From NCBI GenBank assembly GCA_000499405.2, contig HG738140.1, positions 15,338,636-15,402,635 on the forward strand: DNA of 64,000 nucleotides. Reading direction: 5' to 3'. How positions within the stretch are numbered: the stretch's first letter is position 1; every line of letters begins with the position of its first letter. Below, piece by piece: positions 62,226 through 64,000 of this stretch. Both the position numbers and the translations under genes were made by a program. The notes below the pieces were generated by a model. The model was not told the DNA's origin, ran no database searches, and saw only the letters and a program-made list of their open reading frames with translations. The stretch is from Onchocerca volvulus (taxonomy: Eukaryota; Nematoda; Chromadorea; Rhabditida; Onchocercidae).

Positions 62226-64000
62226 TTAACTGCCGATAGCACTTCGCGGTTCGGTTCCACGGAAGAAATTTCCAATAAGACTTAGGAAATCGCCACCAGG
62301 TACGATCACAGTAGCAGGAACTAAAAATAGAACTTTTTAAGAATATTGTCTGAAAAAAAAAAAAAGAAGCAATTAAAATTTGATTTTGATTTATACCAGA
62401 TGGTTGTTTTGTTGTCGTTGAAGATGGAGGTAGCTCGATGCATCGTTGTTTCTCCTTTTTAAAACCACATTTACACTGACAACGACCCCTAAAAAATAAA
62501 AATGGAGGAAACATCATAAAGATTAACCGAAAACACATTTATTTTTATGAAACTTATTTGTCTAAACTCTCTTTCTCTCTCTTTCCCTTTCTTCCTCCCA
62601 ATTTTAATTTAAAATTCCAGTATTTGCATTTTAGCTTGATAAATGACTTGCCTATAACATCCAGAATTCATCGGGCATTGTTTTTGGATGAAACAATGAG
62701 CTTCAAGTGGTACTGGCTTTAGACAAGTTGTATCTCTGGAAAGTGCCTCCGATTCACAATCTCTTGTACAGGTCTGACTTGGATTGCGTAATGGATGTGT
62801 TACTGGATCAACGAGCGGATGAAATCCAGCTAAGCATTCACACTGTCCCTGAACAAAAACATTTCTAATGAAAATGTCATCAAACGATAATGTATTCATA
62901 AAGTATCCGTTTTTTTTTTTCTTTCAAGTATGAATGATCAGAAGAGTAATCTTTTTCTCGACTTTTCTTCTCTAGACAAATTTCCAACTTACCCGATTGC
63001 ATATCATACTTTCGCCGCCACCACACTGCTCATTTGCAGTACATTGTGAATTAAGTTGTCCGCGTGCCATACATTCTCCATTAATAAACAATGCTTTTGG
63101 TGCCATAGCGTTACATGGCCGACGACAACACAGCGATTGCGAAAATCCACCATCTAAATCAGACGACTTAGTCATTTTCATTTTATTCTGAAATTTTCAA
63201 AATTAAAAAAAAGACTGGTACGAAAATTATTTTTTATTTCTTATTTTCGGAAAATTGTAATCCACAAAAATTCGGAATATTGCACTAATTGAGAAAGATA
63301 TATATAATATTAAGATGAATATCAAAAATATTTCCGTCGAAAATAGTCTAACATTGATCATAGCTATTAAAGAATAGTGTAGAAAAATTTTCAGATATTC
63401 AGCAGGAAAATAAAATATATATTTGATACATAATAATAAATTTAATATGATACAAAAAAAAGTACCTGAAATACGATGACAAAAATGTGTATCAGACGGA
63501 CAACGAATAGTTGCGGTAGGATCACAAGAATAATTATATTCTGGTAATGTTCCTAATGGGCATACTTTCGGACAGCAATGTCCCATCGGCGATTCTCCAA
63601 TAGTTATGCATATCTGGAAATATTTAGGTAAAAGACTACATTGTTCTGTCATCTTCTTCTCTGTTCGATTGATAATAATAATACTTGAATTGATTTTATT
63701 CAGTAATTATATTATTCGTGAGTTAGTCGGGGTAACTGAAAATTAAATTAAGGAAAATAACCACAAAAAAGTAGAAATCTTTTGAATATATGAGTTTTAT
63801 TTACCTGTCCAGGTGGACAATCATCAATTTCATCAACGAAATTTTCTACCATATGTGAATTTGCTTTACGAATGCATGCATTACCAGGATTGCCTACAAT
63901 TATTATAATTGTTAATGATTTGCATATTGAATTATTGAGAATTCAGGAAACTCCATAGAATATACTAATAGATTTGAAAGAAATGACCTCCAAGTGGACA
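62226..64000 (-). CDS. Secreted-type cysteine-rich protein with EB-like modules (partial, 5' end beyond window)
   Basis: Exons on the minus strand: 64000-63988 (partial), 63893-63805, 63613-63466, 63153-62993, 62848-62652, 62488-62397, 62320-62226 (stop). Cysteines pair in patterns typical of nematode EB-module/EGF-like proteins: QCTANEQCGGGESMICNRGQ leading into CECLAGFHP, and HCFIQKQCPMNSGCYRGRCQ leading into CKCGFKKEKQRC. Before them lie CPPGQICITIGESPMGHCCP and CPLGTLPEYNYSC, a cysteine-rich repeat with spacing like other invertebrate secreted proteins. A TTTK-rich linker precedes a short hydrophobic tail (VPATVIVPGGDFLSLIGNFF). The signal peptide is outside the window. A GC donor (TATAG|GCAAGT) at 62651 is needed between the two EB-like halves. 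An extracellular or cuticle-related role is likely but unproven. Confidence 0.75.

Noticed and set aside
1..64000. Wolbachia or other bacterial insertions, CRISPR arrays, rRNA or tRNA genes
   Set aside because: I looked for bacterial-style intronless genes, direct-repeat/spacer arrays and rRNA signatures and saw none; tRNAs cannot be excluded without a covariance search.

Overview
This looks like nuclear DNA from a parasitic nematode, most likely a filarial (clade III) worm. The DNA is strongly AT-rich. Genes are split into many 60-260 bp exons by introns of roughly 100-1000 bp that end in TTTCAG or TTTTAG. Acceptor-like sites lie just upstream of several start codons, as expected for spliced-leader trans-splicing, and every recognised protein has an animal ortholog. 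The exact species cannot be told from sequence reading alone. I saw no bacterial (Wolbachia-like) segment, no CRISPR array and no rRNA gene.

Layout, left to right: (1) about 1-2290, minus strand: N-terminal part of the nuclear pore protein Nup160, running off the left edge. (2) 6862-9968, plus: MFSD14/HIAT1-type major facilitator transporter. (3) 11546-18298, plus: NOL6 (Nrap/Utp22), an SSU processome protein, followed 0.5 kb later by (4) 18807-21026, plus: snurportin-1. (5) about 21539-25985, plus: an unrecognised coiled-coil protein with unresolved 5' end. (6) 28988-35354, plus: a divergent DCAF17 homolog with a C-terminal extension. (7) 36784-42760, plus: FLAD1-type FAD synthase. (8) 46071-46772, minus: a 116-residue protein I do not recognise. 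(9) 47853-51203, minus: RNF14-type RBR E3 ubiquitin ligase. (10) 52310-52537, plus: a possible 52-residue membrane micropeptide. (11) 55153-57119, plus: mitochondrial oxoglutarate/malate carrier (SLC25A11). (12) 60057-61473, plus: DJ-1/PARK7. (13) 62226 to beyond 64000, minus: secreted-type cysteine-rich protein with two EB-like modules, running off the right edge.

Exon models were built by hand. Splice phases were checked to add up, and total coding lengths are multiples of three for MFSD14, NOL6, SNUPN, DCAF17, FLAD1, RNF14, SLC25A11 and DJ-1. The genes are an ordinary housekeeping mix (nuclear pore, ribosome biogenesis, snRNP import, ubiquitin ligation, flavin and mitochondrial metabolism, redox protection), and nothing shows that they form one pathway. 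Spacers are AT-rich with homopolymer runs, microsatellites and a few minisatellites. There is one candidate solo LTR (about 44207-44823) and one perfect 26-bp hairpin (52571-52632).

No clearly new multi-gene system is visible. The best leads are the two orphan proteins, the micropeptide, a phase-compatible exon bridging DCAF17 and FLAD1, GC-AG introns, and an intronic 18-bp minisatellite that keeps an open 6-residue reading pattern on the opposite strand.
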